From Desulfotomaculum sp. (GTDB taxonomy: Bacteria > Bacillota > Desulfotomaculia > Desulfotomaculales > Desulfohalotomaculaceae): a stretch of 35,882 bases of DNA. A program made the position numbers and the translations under genes. The DNA is taken from positions 1 to 35,882 of the forward strand of contig JACDOL010000016.1 of the NCBI GenBank assembly GCA_017656165.1. The letters are read 5' to 3'. Positions within the stretch are counted from its first letter, which is position 1; the number at the start of each line of letters is the position of its first letter. Positions 1 to 8,785 of the stretch are shown here, one piece after another. Under the pieces are notes generated by a model. That model saw only the letters and a program-made list of their open reading frames with translations. It did not search any database and was not told where the DNA came from.

Positions 1-15
1 TTAAATAAGTAACTA

Positions 16-44
16 TTGAAATTTTCCGTATTTTGTTATAAAAT
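16..44 (+). promoter_or_regulatory. Sigma-A-like promoter of the GntR regulator gene
   Basis: TTGAAA at 16-21 and TAAAAT at 39-44 are separated by 17 bases, close to the vegetative consensus. They lie about 58 bases before the start codon of the regulator at 102. The call is based on sequence match only. Confidence 0.55.
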
Positions 45-101
45 ATTATTGTTAATCTTATTAAAATGTTAAAAGCATAAGAGATAAAGTAGGTGTTGGT
101 A

Positions 102-827
102 ATGGATTTCAAGCCCATTCGCACCAAGAAAATTTATGAAGAAATAGTTGAACAAATTAAATCCTTTATTGCAGAAGGCAAGCTAAAACCAGGAGATAAA
201 CTAATGTCCGAGCGTGAGCTTGCCGAAAAAATGCAGGTTGGTCGCTCAGCGGTGCGGGAAGCATTTAGGGCTCTTGAGGCAATGAAAATCATTGAAATAA
301 GGGCTGGTGAAGGTACTTACATCCGGGAAGCAAATGCAGATTTTATAATTGATGCACTAACTCTATTACTAAATACCGAAAAAGAAACTGCCCGGGAACT
401 GATGGAGTTAAGGAAAATTCTAGAAGTAGAATGTGCTGGTCTGGCAGCTAAGCGGCGTACAGAAAAGGACCTTAATACCATGAAACACGCGCTTCAGCAG
501 ATGGAACGGGACATTAAAGAAGGAAATATCGGTGACCAAGCGGACCTGTTATTTCACTATTCCGTAGCAAAAGCAACTCATAATTCGATGGTTATAAGAT
601 TAATAACCACAATTTCTGATGCCATTAACCGTGTTATGAGAGAGGCTCGCTATAAATTATATAAAAACCCTAACCGTCCAAAACAGCTGCTGGATGAGCA
701 CTGGAAAATATACAGGGCAATAAATGAATTAAACGTTGTAAATGCTCAAAAAGCAATGTACCAACACCTGGACGGAGTAGAAAAAGAAGCTTTTAATTTT
801 AATAATGATAAAGGATCGGTTAACTAA
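102..827 (+). CDS. GntR family transcriptional regulator, FadR/FCD subfamily
   Basis: The 241-residue protein has an N-terminal GntR winged helix at about residues 1-75 (SERELAEKMQVGRSAVREAFRALE is the recognition helix region) and a C-terminal all-helical FCD ligand domain at about 90-230. His-containing segments LLFHYSVAKATHN and DEHWKIYRAI match the places where FCD proteins carry metal or acid-ligand binding histidines. Family members usually repress genes for organic-acid, sugar-acid or amino-acid use, often next to their own gene. Here the neighbour is convergent and unrelated, so the target probably lies before position 1. I chose ATG 102 because AGGTG at 91-95 is well spaced before it. 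A GTG at 93 is in frame but lies inside that ribosome site. The ligand cannot be predicted. Confidence 0.85.
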   Translation: MDFKPIRTKKIYEEIVEQIKSFIAEGKLKPGDKLMSERELAEKMQVGRSAVREAFRALEAMKIIEIRAGEGTYIREANADFIIDALTLLLNTEKETARELMELRKILEVECAGLAAKRRTEKDLNTMKHALQQMERDIKEGNIGDQADLLFHYSVAKATHNSMVIRLITTISDAINRVMREARYKLYKNPNRPKQLLDEHWKIYRAINELNVVNAQKAMYQHLDGVEKEAFNFNNDKGSVN

Positions 828-845
828 TAAGTTAACTGGTCCTTT
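810..845. terminator. Bidirectional terminator between regulator and VanW genes
   Basis: The arms 810-825 and 830-845 pair over 16 positions if two G-U pairs are allowed, with a 4-base loop. The left arm overlaps the stop codon of the regulator. The gene on the other strand ends at 852, so the hairpin can serve both convergent genes. The T tracts are weak on both sides. Confidence 0.65.
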
Positions 846-851
846 ATACTA

Positions 852-2219
852 TTATTGTAACTTTAAATCTATAGGAATAGAATTTTCATGCTCAGCGGTA
901 CCCACTGCAATAATTTTGTCCACCGGGTTGTACCTGCTTGCAGGAAGTTTATCTTTCCGCAGTATTTGCCCATTTTCTATTATTACCCTTTCTGTATGAG
1001 CAATGTAACCTTTATTCCCTTCCTGCTTTATTACTTCCTGCCCTTTTAAAAGATTTTCATCTTTTTGGTAAACAACTTCCTGCTCCAGTACCTTTTCTAT
1101 CCAGCTGTTAATAACCACTTTCTTTTTATGATTTGCATCACCAAATATTTTTACCGTCAACCTTCCATCGCCCACATCAGTTTTTATATACAGGCATCGA
1201 CCGCTATTGTTTTGAAACTTAAAGTCCACTTTACCATAAACTACTGTAGCATCACGACCTATGGGAACATATGATACAGGCAAAGAATGGTTTTTACGCT
1301 CTACAACTTCTAAATCAGCCAGTAATACCGCATTATAAAGTGTAGTAGAAACTTGACACACTCCTCCACCTAAATCTTCAACAAGCTCATTATTTATAAT
1401 CACACCCGCTTCTTTATACCCTGCTTCAGAACTGCGGGGACCCACTACCTGGTTAAAAGATACTTCTTCACCCGGCACTACCAGCAGCCCATCTAAGGCA
1501 TTGGCTGCCACTTTAATATTATAAGTCCGGTTTTTTAAGCTGGGATCAAATTTAGTGGTATAACTGGATAAAAGTCCGCTGATACCCATATCTCCAATGT
1601 CACTGGTAGTGTATTCCGGAATTATTTCTTTTACAGGAACGGGTAAAGTTATTTTTTCCCTCACCAAAAGCTCATGTTCTAATTTTAACTTTAATTTATA
1701 CATATCTATGCTCTGTCCATTTTTAGATGGCTTTACCACTATCTCATCTCTCTCATTGATAAAAAAAGAGGCATCTTCAGCAGGTATATTTAAATGCCCA
1801 GCTTTGTTTTTTACAGCGTTACTCAACAGCTCCATATCAATGTTAATAACAGGTTGAATAATTAAGCCCTCTTTTTTTACACGGTGCCTTACCTTAAGCT
1901 GTTCAAAAAGCTGCCCCTGCCGACCAACAGCTGCAGCTCTTTTTATTGTTTCATCTATATCAATCTTCATACCTACTTCTCTTAAAGACAACGCCCAGGA
2001 CTGGTTTCCATATGTCAGAGTCACCGGCACATCTAGAAGCCTCTCCTGGAGAGAAACTAATTTTTTGGCAGCCTGCTGCTGCCTTAAGCCGCCAACACTG
2101 ACATCTTTAACCATCACTCCTGGAAGAATATCTCCTGGTGGCCACAAGTATTCTGCACCAAATAAATAAATTATAATCAATAACAAAAACAATAACGGGG
2201 CTGCAATTTTCAAATTCAC
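852..2219 (-). CDS. VanW family cell-surface protein with G5 domain
   Basis: The 455-residue protein has a hydrophobic N-terminal segment (about residues 7-25) that fits an uncleaved signal anchor or signal peptide. A peptidoglycan-binding-like repeat region follows at about 60-200. The VanW domain covers about 215-350, with typical features such as FDPSLKNRTYNI, VPGEEVSFNQVVGPRS and LGGGVCQVSTTLYNA. A C-terminal G5-like region spans about 380-450. Proteins with this layout (B. subtilis YoaR type) are exported and linked to the cell wall; their biochemical role is not established, and VanW itself is an accessory gene of vancomycin clusters. There is no vanHAX context here, so resistance should not be inferred. 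The start is GTG 2219 behind GGGGAAGGAG with an 8-base gap. It appears to be transcribed alone. Confidence 0.85.
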   Translation of the reverse strand: MNLKIAAPLLFLLLIIIYLFGAEYLWPPGDILPGVMVKDVSVGGLRQQQAAKKLVSLQERLLDVPVTLTYGNQSWALSLREVGMKIDIDETIKRAAAVGRQGQLFEQLKVRHRVKKEGLIIQPVINIDMELLSNAVKNKAGHLNIPAEDASFFINERDEIVVKPSKNGQSIDMYKLKLKLEHELLVREKITLPVPVKEIIPEYTTSDIGDMGISGLLSSYTTKFDPSLKNRTYNIKVAANALDGLLVVPGEEVSFNQVVGPRSSEAGYKEAGVIINNELVEDLGGGVCQVSTTLYNAVLLADLEVVERKNHSLPVSYVPIGRDATVVYGKVDFKFQNNSGRCLYIKTDVGDGRLTVKIFGDANHKKKVVINSWIEKVLEQEVVYQKDENLLKGQEVIKQEGNKGYIAHTERVIIENGQILRKDKLPASRYNPVDKIIAVGTAEHENSIPIDLKLQ

Positions 2220-2313
2220 AGTTAAAACTCCTTCCCCGCACTGTTGAATGGTTATTTTATTATTATTTAAATTGGTCCCTAATATGTCTGTATAATATTT
2301 ATAATAAATTAAA

Positions 2314-2342
2314 TAAGGGACGTGAGTTTTACACGTCCCTTA
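2314..2342 (-). terminator. Terminator of the ireB-ruvX-DUF1292 operon
   Basis: TAAGGGACGTG at 2314-2324 and CACGTCCCTTA at 2332-2342 form a perfect 11-bp stem with a 7-base loop. The minus-strand continuation is T-rich. It follows the DUF1292 stop directly and separates it from the VanW gene. Confidence 0.85.
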
Positions 2343-2364
2343 ACAGCAAAGTCTTATTTTTTTA

Positions 2365-2634
2365 CTACTGCTGAATTTCTTCTTCTCCAGCAACCTTTTC
2401 CTGCCAGGCATCGGCTACTTTTTCCCATTCTTCGTCCTCTTCAATATCTACTAAAATATCATTTCCATCTTCATCCTGGGCAAACTTTAAAATAATTGCT
2501 TCTTCTGCTTCCTCTTCTGCCGGCAGTAAAATGGCATACTCAGAACCCTCAACTTGAAGTATATCGACTACTGCAAAATCGTGTTCATTACCTTCTTCGT
2601 CTATTAAGGTAATAACTTCATCTCTTTCTGTCAA
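2365..2634 (-). CDS. DUF1292 family protein (YrzB-like)
   Basis: This small, very acidic protein (about 89 residues) contains the DUF1292 pattern: ITLIDEEGNEHDF near the N terminus, then a beta-rich core with EYAILLPAEEE. The C-terminal third is a run of Asp and Glu. Its function is unknown. In Firmicutes the gene regularly sits beside ruvX and ireB, as it does here, and B. subtilis YrzB is the reference member. I chose TTG 2634 because AAGAGGTGA lies six bases upstream. The GTG three codons earlier is part of that ribosome site. It is the last gene of its operon, followed by a strong terminator. Confidence 0.8.
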   Translation of the reverse strand: MTERDEVITLIDEEGNEHDFAVVDILQVEGSEYAILLPAEEEAEEAIILKFAQDEDGNDILVDIEEDEEWEKVADAWQEKVAGEEEIQQ

Positions 2635-2701
2635 AAAAATCACCTCTTATATTAAAATACTTAAATTTTATACCATAATTTATAGCCAATTGTCAAGAAA
2701 T

Positions 2702-3127
2702 TTATTCATGCGATGGTAATTTTATACTATCTAGATAACCCTGTAGGATAAGAACTGCTGCCACTTTATCTATCACCTTTTTTCTTTTTTTCCTGCTTAC
2801 ATCTGCTTCTATAAGCATTCTTTCAGCTGCAGCAGTAGTTAAACGTTCATCCCACAATTCCACTGGAAGTCCTATTTTGCTTTTTATCTTGGCAGCAAAA
2901 TCCTGCACTTTTTCTCCTTGAGGTCCAATGGTACCATTCATATTTTTAGGTAAGCCAACAACAATTTTTCCCACTTCATAAGATTTAATTATATCGGCCA
3001 ACTTCTCCATGTCCTTATCATCATCAGAGCGCCGGATAACTTCCAGGCCCTGGGCCGTCCATTCCATTAAATCGCTAACTGCCACTCCAATGGTTTTGTC
3101 ACCAATATCAAGACCCATAATTCGCAC
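2702..3127 (-). CDS. ruvX: RuvX/YqgF family Holliday junction resolvase-like nuclease
   Basis: The roughly 141-residue protein has the RNase H-like fold signature of the YqgF family: [15 protein letters not shown] at the N terminus with the first catalytic Asp, [10 protein letters not shown] in the middle, [14 protein letters not shown] with the Glu, and a final [14 protein letters not shown] with the last Asp just before it. E. coli YqgF acts in pre-16S rRNA 5' end processing, and a Holliday-junction nuclease role has been reported in other bacteria. I chose GTG 3127 (MRIMGLDIG) because GGGTGA is well placed and the N terminus matches homologues. An earlier GTG at 3136 and an ATG at 3118 are alternatives. 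It starts a few bases after the aldo/keto reductase stop and is presumably co-transcribed with it. Confidence 0.9.
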   Translation of the reverse strand: MRIMGLDIGDKTIGVAVSDLMEWTAQGLEVIRRSDDDKDMEKLADIIKSYEVGKIVVGLPKNMNGTIGPQGEKVQDFAAKIKSKIGLPVELWDERLTTAAAERMLIEADVSRKKRKKVIDKVAAVLILQGYLDSIKLPSHE

Positions 3128-3137
3128 CCAAATCACC

Positions 3138-4085
3138 CTATATAATTTTTATACAAAATTCCGGGCAAACTGCACCACAGTAACCGCACAGACGACACAG
3201 ATTTTCATTCACTACTGCCTTATTATTAACCAGCTTTACAGCTCCTGCCTGGCAGCGCTTCACACAAGCCCCGCAGCCCTGACACCATTCTTCAATATGA
3301 AGCCTACGGGGTTTCCTTTTTACCTTTGACTGCAGTGCAGGAGGAATTTCCTCCCGGTTAAAAACTCTCACATTATATTCTACTTCATCTAAGGTCTGCA
3401 TGCCGATGGCCACGGATGTCAATTCTTTTATTCCCAAGACATAACTTATTGCTTCATCATAACTGGCCAGCAGGTTACCTCCGCCCAGTGCCTTCATTCC
3501 ATACAATCCTTTACCTGCCCTGGCAGCCTGTTTAATGGCTTTTAACATATCCGAAGCAGTTCCATCCTGAATGCCTATACCTTTTATATTTATTAACGGG
3601 TGAATAACATCAATTTCTGGAATACCTGCTGCTGCTGTAACTCCAGCAACACAATGTGTGGAAATACCCACAGCCCGTACTTTACCATCCCTTTTTGCTT
3701 TCAGAAGATATTCCATTGCTTCCCAGTGACCTTTGATTGTTAAAATAGATTCCTGTTCATGCAGTAAAAAAATATCTATGTAATCCCGTTTAAGTTCTCT
3801 TAAGGCTTTTTCCAGGCTTCTTTTCATGCCTTCCGAAGTATATGCGTAACTTTTAGTAGTTATGAAAACTTCATCAGTCCAACTTTTTAATGCTTCTTTG
3901 ATGTATGGGTAAGTCCGGTAATACTCTGCAGTATCAATAAAATTAACCCCGTACTCTAAGGCCTTTCTAATAACCCTGGCTCCTTCATTAACAGGCAGGT
4001 TAGCCTGCAGCGGTCCTATGGTAAGAGCACCAAAACAAAGCCTAGATACATTGAAACCTGTCCTTCCAAGAGTCCTATATTCCAT
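3138..4085 (-). CDS. Aldo/keto reductase with C-terminal 2x[4Fe-4S] ferredoxin domain
   Basis: Residues 1 to about 250 of this 315-residue protein form an aldo/keto reductase barrel: FGALTIGP, the FIDTAEYY segment with the catalytic Asp and Tyr, TTKSYAY with the catalytic Lys, and FLLHEQ with the His. The C terminus adds two cluster motifs, [11 protein letters not shown] and [11 protein letters not shown], each followed by a further conserved Cys or Pro. This gives eight ligands for two [4Fe-4S] clusters. The combination suggests an oxidoreductase coupled to ferredoxin-type electron transfer in an anaerobe; the substrate is unknown. ATG 4085 follows AGAGGAGGT with a 9-base gap. An in-frame upstream extension to 4130 lacks a ribosome site. 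It is inserted between ireB and ruvX, which are adjacent in many Firmicutes. Confidence 0.88.
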   Translation of the reverse strand: MEYRTLGRTGFNVSRLCFGALTIGPLQANLPVNEGARVIRKALEYGVNFIDTAEYYRTYPYIKEALKSWTDEVFITTKSYAYTSEGMKRSLEKALRELKRDYIDIFLLHEQESILTIKGHWEAMEYLLKAKRDGKVRAVGISTHCVAGVTAAAGIPEIDVIHPLINIKGIGIQDGTASDMLKAIKQAARAGKGLYGMKALGGGNLLASYDEAISYVLGIKELTSVAIGMQTLDEVEYNVRVFNREEIPPALQSKVKRKPRRLHIEEWCQGCGACVKRCQAGAVKLVNNKAVVNENLCRLCGYCGAVCPEFCIKII

Positions 4086-4132
4086 AATAAAAATACCTCC
4101 TCTACTTGAGGAAGGCGGATTTTTTTTCACTA

Positions 4133-4393
4133 TTACTTTTCATTTAAGTAATAGCGTACTAGTTCCTCTAAAAGTTCATCTCTTTCCAAACGCCTAATTA
4201 AATTGCGGGCATTGCCGTGGCTTGTTATATAGGCCGGGTCACCGGAAAGCAGGTATCCTACAAGCTGGTTAATTGGGTTATACCCCTTTTCTTTTAGGGC
4301 CTCATAAACTTTTAATAAAATATCCCTTGCATGGTTAACATCTTCAGCCTGCACTTTAAACATTACCGTATCTTCAGAAAAATCCCTGGCCAT
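4133..4393 (-). CDS. ireB: IreB family regulatory phosphoprotein (UPF0297)
   Basis: The 86-residue protein begins [14 protein letters not shown] and carries the family core [31 protein letters not shown]. In Enterococcus faecalis IreB is the target of the PASTA kinase IreK and negatively controls cephalosporin tolerance. The conserved threonines of the N-terminal segment that are phosphorylated there correspond to the DTVMF region, although only one Thr is visible here. The start is ATG 4393 behind AAAGGGAGG. It lies downstream of alaS, an order found across Firmicutes, but a terminator lies between the two genes. Confidence 0.92.
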   Translation of the reverse strand: MARDFSEDTVMFKVQAEDVNHARDILLKVYEALKEKGYNPINQLVGYLLSGDPAYITSHGNARNLIRRLERDELLEELVRYYLNEK

Positions 4394-4559
4394 GGCAAAA
4401 CCTCCCTTTTTTAATATTACCCATTCCACTTTCTATATTCGCCAGCTGAAAATCATTTTCCTTTAGTATTGGTAAGTTCTTAATGGTATTATATTTTAAC
4501 CTGATATCTTACAGATATTTCATTACTACAATTATTAGTTAATATTAGTTAAATTGACT

Positions 4560-4587
4560 AAAGCCGGCCCTTTATAGAGCCGGCTTT
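4560..4587 (-). terminator. Terminator of alaS
   Basis: AAAGCCGGC at 4560-4568 pairs perfectly with GCCGGCTTT at 4579-4587 across a 10-base loop. On the minus strand it lies just after the alaS stop and runs into a moderately T-rich stretch. The ireB operon therefore probably needs its own promoter between 4394 and 4550. TATAAT at 4488-4493 (minus) is the best -10 candidate, without a convincing -35. Confidence 0.8.
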
Positions 4588-4596
4588 AAACAAGCT

Positions 4597-7233
4597 CTAG
4601 TTTTTTAATTGTTCTTCTATTACTTTGTAAGCTTTATCCATCGCTTCCTGAAGTTTTGAGGGATCTTTACCACCGGCTTGGGCCATATCAGGTCTGCCGC
4701 CGCCGCCACCTCCAACAATTTTTGCCACTTCTTTTACTGCCCTGCCGGAATGTATGCCTCTTTCTACAACATCTTTGGTGGCTGCTGCCACAAGGTTTGC
4801 CTTTTCATCAATTTGTGCACCAAGAACAACTATACCAGAGCCCAGCTTATCGCGCATTATATCAGCAATACTGCGCAGTGAGTCCATGTCCTTAGCTTCT
4901 ACAACTGCAGCTAATACTTTAATGCCATTTATATCCCGTGCTTGATTGATTATACCAGCTACCTGCTGTTTAGATAATTTGTTTCTTAATTTCTCCAGTT
5001 CGTTTTCCATTTCTTTTACTTTACCCTGCAGGGCATGCACTTTCTTAACAGTTTCATGCGGGGAAGCTTTAACTAAGCCGGCTATCTGGTTAAGCTGCTC
5101 TTCTGCTGCCGCCAGATATTTTAATACCCCCCTACCGGTAACTGCTTCAATACGCCGTAAGCCTGATCCAACACTGCTCTCGGAGACAATCTTAAATAAA
5201 CCAATCTCAGAGGTGGAGGTTACATGAGTACCTCCGCACAGCTCCAGGCTGAAATCTCCCATCTTTACAACCCGTACAGACTGCCCGTATTTTCCATCAA
5301 ACAGGGCCATTGCCCCCATTGACTTAGCCTTGGACAGTGTAGTTTCTATTACCTCCACCGGTAGGTTGGCCAGAACAACATCGTTAACAATGTCCTCCAC
5401 CTTTTGTATCTCTTCCGGCGACAGACTGGTGTAATGAGTAAAATCAAAACGGAGGCGATCAGGTTCTACCAGAGAACCTGCCTGGTTTACATGTTCACCC
5501 AGGACTTCTTTCAGTGCCTTGTGCACCAGGTGCGTAGCCGAGTGATTGCGGGCAGTTTCCTTCCGCCTGCCGGCATCAACTTCTACCTTCACCTTGTCGT
5601 GCCGGCGCAGTACGCCGGAAATAATTTTCCCTCGGTGTACAATAAAGTTCTCTACCGGCTTAAAGGCGGAGTATATTTCCACCCTGCAGTCCTTCGCGGT
5701 AATGAAAGCATGGTCAGCCACCTGTCCACCGCTTTCTGGGTAGCAGGGAGTTACATCCAATATTATTTCTACTTCTTCACCAGCTTCAGCTGATAACTCC
5801 TGGAGATTATCCTTAATTACAGCCAGTACATTGGCTTCTGCAGTTAACCGCCCATATCCCACAAAAGTTGTTTCGCCATATTCCTCCCGCAGAGCCTTGT
5901 ACATGGCTCCCCTTTCGGATAGGTATTCTGTTTCCTGGCGAGCTTCCCTTGCTCTCTGACGCTGCTCCTCCAGGGATTTGGTAAAACCATCTTCATCAAC
6001 ATTTAATCCCTGTTCACCTGCTATTTCCTTAGTCAGTTCCAGCGGGAACCCGTAAGTATCATACAGTCTAAAAGCATCTTCACCGCTAATTTCCGTTTTT
6101 CCCGCAGCCTTAGCTTCGTCCATAAGCTGGTTTAATATTTCTGTCCCCTGGGATAATGTTTCTAAAAAGCGTTCTTCTTCGATACGTATAATCTTTAATA
6201 TATGATCCTGTTTTTCTTTTAACTCAGGATAAGCATCGCTCATTTTATCAATCACTGCACCAGCGACCTTATATAAAAAGGTATCTTCCATTCCAAGCAC
6301 ACGGCCGAAACGGACGGCCCGGCGCAGCAGGCGGCGGATTACGTATCCCCGGCCCTCATTGGAAGGCAGTGCACCGTCACCGATAGCAAATGTTATGGCC
6401 CTGGTATGATCGGCAATAACCTTTAATGCCAAATCTACTTCTTTGTTATCTCCATACTTCACCTTAACAAGGGAAGAGGTGTATTCCATTATGTCCCGGA
6501 GTAAATCAGTATCGAAGTTAGTCGGTACATTCTGTAAAACTGAAGCAACCCGCTCGAGACCCATGCCGGTATCAATACCCTTGTTTTTAAGCGGTGAATA
6601 ATTACCTTCTTCATCCCGGAAGAATTGGATAAACACCAGGTTCCATATCTCAAGGAAACGATCACAGTCACATCCTACCGCACAGTCAGGACTGCCGCAG
6701 CCCCGTTCTTCCCCTAAATCTATGTAAATTTCAGAACAGGGACCGCACGGCCCAACCCCAATTTCCCAGAAATTAGTGTCTTTACCCATTCGTACAATTT
6801 TTTCTTCTGGAATTCCCACTTTTTTATTCCAGATTTCAAAAGCTTCATCATCATCCTTGTAAATAGTTATCCAAAGCTTCTCCTTGGGAAGCTTTAAAAC
6901 CTCCGTAACAAATTCCCACGCCCAGGGAATGGCTTCTTCTTTAAAATAGTCGCCAAATGAGAAATTGCCGAGCATTTCAAAAAAGGTATGATGGCGCGCA
7001 GTCTTACCTACTTCATCAATATCCGGGGTCCGCAGGCATTTTTGACAGGTGGTAACCCGCTTAAATTCCGGGGTGGCCTGGCCAGTAAAAAAAGGTTTAA
7101 AAGGTACCATCCCGGCTGCCGTCCACAATATGCTGGGGTCATTATGAGGAATTAAAGATGCACTTGGGAGTATCTGGTGACCGCGCTCTTCAAAAAATTT
7201 CAGAAACTTTTCTCTGATTTCACTACCGGTCAA
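4597..7233 (-). CDS. alaS: Alanyl-tRNA synthetase
   Basis: The full-length 878-residue class II enzyme charges tRNA-Ala. The N-terminal catalytic core shows TAAGMVPFKPFFTG, ARHHTFFEMLGNFSFGDYFKEEAI and GIDTGMGLERVASVLQ. The editing domain carries HSATHLVHKAL and CGGTH, the four zinc-site and deacylase residues that remove Ser and Gly from mischarged tRNA. A coiled-coil and C-Ala domain closes the protein, with the glycine-rich stretch GGGGGGRPDMAQAGG. The start is TTG 7233, with GGAGG eight bases upstream. No T-box fits in the short gap before it, unlike hisS in this window. Nothing is truncated. Confidence 0.97.
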   Translation of the reverse strand: MTGSEIREKFLKFFEERGHQILPSASLIPHNDPSILWTAAGMVPFKPFFTGQATPEFKRVTTCQKCLRTPDIDEVGKTARHHTFFEMLGNFSFGDYFKEEAIPWAWEFVTEVLKLPKEKLWITIYKDDDEAFEIWNKKVGIPEEKIVRMGKDTNFWEIGVGPCGPCSEIYIDLGEERGCGSPDCAVGCDCDRFLEIWNLVFIQFFRDEEGNYSPLKNKGIDTGMGLERVASVLQNVPTNFDTDLLRDIMEYTSSLVKVKYGDNKEVDLALKVIADHTRAITFAIGDGALPSNEGRGYVIRRLLRRAVRFGRVLGMEDTFLYKVAGAVIDKMSDAYPELKEKQDHILKIIRIEEERFLETLSQGTEILNQLMDEAKAAGKTEISGEDAFRLYDTYGFPLELTKEIAGEQGLNVDEDGFTKSLEEQRQRAREARQETEYLSERGAMYKALREEYGETTFVGYGRLTAEANVLAVIKDNLQELSAEAGEEVEIILDVTPCYPESGGQVADHAFITAKDCRVEIYSAFKPVENFIVHRGKIISGVLRRHDKVKVEVDAGRRKETARNHSATHLVHKALKEVLGEHVNQAGSLVEPDRLRFDFTHYTSLSPEEIQKVEDIVNDVVLANLPVEVIETTLSKAKSMGAMALFDGKYGQSVRVVKMGDFSLELCGGTHVTSTSEIGLFKIVSESSVGSGLRRIEAVTGRGVLKYLAAAEEQLNQIAGLVKASPHETVKKVHALQGKVKEMENELEKLRNKLSKQQVAGIINQARDINGIKVLAAVVEAKDMDSLRSIADIMRDKLGSGIVVLGAQIDEKANLVAAATKDVVERGIHSGRAVKEVAKIVGGGGGGRPDMAQAGGKDPSKLQEAMDKAYKVIEEQLKN

Positions 7234-7297
7234 GTTCTATACCTCCAGTCTTTTATTTCTAATTGTTATTATAATTTTTGACATATTAAAAGAAAAA

Positions 7298-7332
7298 CCT
7301 TCCCTCCCAAAATTTAATGCGGGGCGGAAAGG
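7298..7332 (-). terminator. Terminator of the AI-2E family permease gene
   Basis: The arms 7298-7308 and 7322-7332 pair at 10 of 11 positions, including one G-U, across a 13-base loop. On the minus strand the stem is followed by TTTTTCTTTT. It lies between the permease stop at 7391 and the alaS start. Confidence 0.85.
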
Positions 7333-7390
7333 CATTTTAGCAGGTTCATTCGTGCTAATTATATAGAAATATACCTTATTATGTCAAGAA

Positions 7391-8440
7391 TTACCCATTT
7401 TCCGGCTTCAGAATTACCTTTTCATATAAAAACGTTATTATTATTTTAAAAATTGCCGCTGCCGGCACTGCCAGCAGCATTCCTGCCACACCGGCAAGTT
7501 TTGCCCCTGCTACAAGTCCCAGGATAACCACCAGGGGGTGAAGGCCAACACTTTTACCAAGAATCTTTGGGGCGATAATATTCCCCTCCAGCTGCTGTAC
7601 AATCAATATAGCCAGCAGTACTTTTACTGCCATCCATTTTGACTGCAGTAAACCAACAGTTACGGCAGGCACAGCCCCAATTAAAGGTCCAAAGTAAGGA
7701 ACCAATTCCGCCAAACCTGCTATAATTCCCAGCATAACAGCATATTCCAAACCCAGAAAAGCCATTGCCAGGCTGGTAAGTACCCCAACCACAAACACCA
7801 AAATTAGATGACCTCTAATAAAGCTGGTTAATACTGCATTAATTTTTTTGCCCAGTTCCCAGTATTCAGTAAAATTCTCTTCCGGCATCCATTTTTTAAC
7901 TGTTATCTTTATATTTTCCAAATCATTCAAAAAATAAAAAGCTAAAACCGGTGCCAACAGTATATTAAAAGTATAACTTACTAAATTTAATATGGCCTGG
8001 ACCGTTTGTTCTAAAATATTCTGCAGCATAAATTCTATTTCAATAATCTGCCGATTAATGGCTTGGCGCATACCCGGAGGGAGTTCTGTTTTGTAATAAC
8101 TTTTTTGCAAATCCCTAATTAAAACTTCCAGTTGGGAAGTATAAATGGGAAGCATATCCACAAGGGTATGAATTTGGGTTACCAGGCGCGGGATACCATA
8201 CATTAATACAGCAGCAGCAACAATTACTAAACCCAAGTATGCCAGGAAAATGGCCAGCACCCTGGGAGTGCCCCTTGCTTCCATGGATGATGTTATCGGA
8301 TACAATAAATACACCAGCACTAAAGTCAGCAGAAAAGTAACAAATAGCCCCCGGAGCAGGTAGATAAAAGCAGCCGCAGACAAAAATAAAAGGATATAAA
8401 AACTAATTTTATATTGCCTTTTTCTTTCCCATAACTCCAC
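7391..8440 (-). CDS. AI-2E family transporter (PerM/YdbI-like membrane protein)
   Basis: The roughly 349-residue protein has about eight membrane segments. Pairs of helices flank a soluble loop at about residues 100-170, and the C-terminal signature region includes IIAGLAELVPYFGPLIGAVPAV and NIIAPKILGKSVGLHPLVVILGL. The family includes E. coli TqsA, linked to autoinducer-2 export, and sodium/proton antiporters. The family name should not be read as proof of AI-2 transport. I favour GTG 8440 because GGTGGTGA lies just upstream. An ATG at 8461 and starts further upstream are possible but would run into a dispersed repeat (8471-8514). It has its own terminator and sits between two others, so it is probably a single-gene transcript. 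Confidence 0.82.
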   Translation of the reverse strand: MELWERKRQYKISFYILLFLSAAAFIYLLRGLFVTFLLTLVLVYLLYPITSSMEARGTPRVLAIFLAYLGLVIVAAAVLMYGIPRLVTQIHTLVDMLPIYTSQLEVLIRDLQKSYYKTELPPGMRQAINRQIIEIEFMLQNILEQTVQAILNLVSYTFNILLAPVLAFYFLNDLENIKITVKKWMPEENFTEYWELGKKINAVLTSFIRGHLILVFVVGVLTSLAMAFLGLEYAVMLGIIAGLAELVPYFGPLIGAVPAVTVGLLQSKWMAVKVLLAILIVQQLEGNIIAPKILGKSVGLHPLVVILGLVAGAKLAGVAGMLLAVPAAAIFKIIITFLYEKVILKPENG

Positions 8441-8470
8441 AATGTCACCACCAATTGACATCCTAAAAAA

Positions 8471-8514
8471 TCTTTGAATTTGCCGGCTGTCGTTTTCTCC
8501 GGTAAACACCTTGG
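8471..8514 (-). repeat. Dispersed intergenic repeat, copy A
   Basis: Positions 8471-8511 match 15251-15291 (copy C) at 38 of 41 bases. The match contains the core GAATTTGCCGGCTRTCG and the right-hand end GGTAAACACCTTGG. The left end seen in copy C is missing. It lies between the upstream terminator and the permease start. Confidence 0.8.
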
Positions 8515-8545
8515 CTGCGTCTAAACTATTTAGTGTATAAGGAAG

Positions 8546-8573
8546 AAAAAGTGAGGTTCCCACCTCACTTTTT
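8546..8573. terminator. Terminator of the small zinc-ribbon/membrane-protein operon
   Basis: AAAAAGTGAGGT at 8546-8557 and ACCTCACTTTTT at 8562-8573 form a perfect 12-bp stem with a 4-base loop. A-T tracts on both sides make it work in either direction. It follows the stop of the 58-residue membrane protein. Confidence 0.88.
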
Positions 8574-8580
8574 CCTTAAT

Positions 8581-8757
8581 CTACTTCATCATTTCCTGTA
8601 CTGTTTTTGTAACCCCTTTAATCATCCTGGTGGCCTGCCTGCGCCGCCGGGATCCCAGAAAACTGCGGCGGGCTTTTTTTTCTGGTTTCATATACATACT
8701 CATGGTGGCACCAATAATGCTGCCCGCAATTAACCCGCGCCAAAATGTTCCCCGCAA
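8581..8757 (-). CDS. Small single-span membrane protein, YtxH-like
   Basis: The predicted product has 58 residues. RGLIAGSIIGATMSMYM (about residues 7-23) is a single glycine-rich membrane span. A strongly basic segment with GSRRRRQATR follows, and then an amphipathic tail. This resembles the general plan of YtxH-type proteins (short span, then a charged helical tail), but the similarity is one of layout and no function is implied. I chose TTG 8757 because GGGGGTGA sits just upstream. An earlier GTG (8766) is possible but would overlap that ribosome site. It starts 28 bases after the zinc-ribbon gene and shares its terminator. Confidence 0.6.
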   Translation of the reverse strand: MRGTFWRGLIAGSIIGATMSMYMKPEKKARRSFLGSRRRRQATRMIKGVTKTVQEMMK

Positions 8758-8785
8758 CCCGCTCACCCCCTTGATTTTAACTATA

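Noticed and set aside
852-2219. Vancomycin resistance based on the VanW domain
   Set aside because: VanW alone does not confer resistance, and there are no vanHAX or vanRS genes nearby.
4656-4895. Overlapping plus-strand frames across alaS
   Set aside because: They mirror alaS codons, start without ribosome sites and have unusual compositions.
7234-7390. T-box before alaS
   Set aside because: Only about 60 bases lie between the upstream terminator and alaS, with no AGGGTGG-type sequence. A T-box leader needs about 200 bases.
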